The notes beneath the pieces are model-generated. The model worked only from the letters and a program-made list of their open reading frames with translations. It had not been told where the DNA came from and did no database searches. From contig JAAYXU010000254.1 of NCBI GenBank assembly GCA_012515725.1, forward strand, positions 1-6,747: 6,747 nucleotides of DNA, read 5' to 3'. Below are positions 6,432 through 6,747 of the stretch, in pieces (position 1 is the first letter of the stretch; the number at the start of each line of letters is the position of its first letter). The position numbers and the translations under genes are program-made. Origin of the DNA: Clostridiales bacterium (GTDB taxonomy: Bacteria; Bacillota; Clostridia; Christensenellales; UMGS416).

Positions 6432-6747
6432 ATGCGGATGGCGGCAGTTCGGAGGGAAAGACGCTTGCGCGCCATACTGGCGCTGCTGGATCCGCAAAAG
6501 GTAAAGACCTCTCTGGTGCTGATGGTGGGCATGTTGTTTGTCAGCGGATTGGTACTGATGTCGGCTTATCTGCAGGCCCGCAAACAGATGGAGGATACCA
6601 GCCGGGCTCTTGTCGCCAGACGCGCCGCCGAGAACGCGGTACTGCTGGACCGTAGCCTTAGGAACTTCCAGCAGACGCTGTACTCTCTGGCCGTTGACAA
6701 GGATATTTTCTGGCTGAAAAACTGGAATCAATATGAGGATACCAAAA
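6432..6747 (+). CDS. Membrane-anchored protein, probable extracytoplasmic sensor (3' end outside window)
   Basis: Open frame from ATG 6432 to the right edge (105 codons, no stop), preceded by GGGGAGGGGG at 6421-6430; ATG 6438 two codons later is an equally possible start with a more usual spacing. Residues 7-13 are strongly basic (RRERRLR), followed by one clear transmembrane helix at about 25-47, so the N-terminus should be inside and the following part outside. Residues 48-90 look helical and possibly coiled (KQMEDTSRAL..., then LLDRSLRNFQQTLYSLAVDKDIF). This layout is typical of the sensor part of YesM-like histidine kinases or membrane-bound AraC-type regulators in Firmicutes, where a helix with a 'position n of the fold, then residues like DKDI' precedes a Cache-type domain; that is inference, as no catalytic or DNA-binding domain is within the window. 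It has its own promoter and is isolated from pfkA by a terminator, so it is likely unrelated in function. Confidence 0.75.
   Translation, partial: MRMAAVRRERRLRAILALLDPQKVKTSLVLMVGMLFVSGLVLMSAYLQARKQMEDTSRALVARRAAENAVLLDRSLRNFQQTLYSLAVDKDIFWLKNWNQYEDTK

Overview
The window looks like a core chromosomal locus from a GC-rich, low-branching Firmicute, probably of the broad Clostridia type. The evidence is the gene order (whiA, an HPr-like gene, dnaE, pfkA all on one strand), which is a known arrangement in Clostridia, strong GGAGG ribosome binding sites throughout, and products found mainly in Firmicutes (Crh, TRAP). Codons are mostly G/C-ending but with regular use of ATA. I cannot name the genus.

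Layout, all on the + strand. 1-899: the 3' part of whiA, its first codons lying left of the window. 874-1137: crh, an HPr paralogue with Gln instead of the phosphorylatable His15, overlapping whiA by 26 bases. 1191-1217: a clean intrinsic terminator closing the whiA-crh unit. 1335-4832: dnaE, a full-length DNA polymerase III alpha subunit with intact polymerase, PHP and clamp-binding motifs. 4885-4893: a strong extended -10 promoter. 4927-5154: mtrB, encoding TRAP, the tryptophan-activated RNA-binding attenuation protein, starting at GTG. 5216-6205: pfkA, ATP-dependent 6-phosphofructokinase, 61 bases behind mtrB with no terminator between. 6219-6283: intrinsic terminator. 6375-6403: another extended -10 promoter. 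6432 to the right edge: the start of an unidentified membrane-anchored protein with one N-terminal transmembrane helix.

The genes fall into at least three transcription units: (upstream genes)-whiA-crh; dnaE with mtrB-pfkA behind its own promoter, possibly also reached by dnaE read-through; and the membrane protein. crh and pfkA connect chemically, because HPr/Crh Ser46 phosphorylation by HPr kinase is stimulated by fructose-1,6-bisphosphate, the product of PfkA. WhiA and DnaE concern the chromosome and cell division. TRAP is the outlier: it normally controls tryptophan genes, none of which is in view.

I found no mobile element, CRISPR array, RNA gene, or multi-gene system that looks undescribed. 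The most notable points are the location of mtrB between dnaE and pfkA, a Crh-type Gln15 protein outside an obvious Bacillus setting, a complete PHP metal site in DnaE, and changes at the allosteric site of PfkA.
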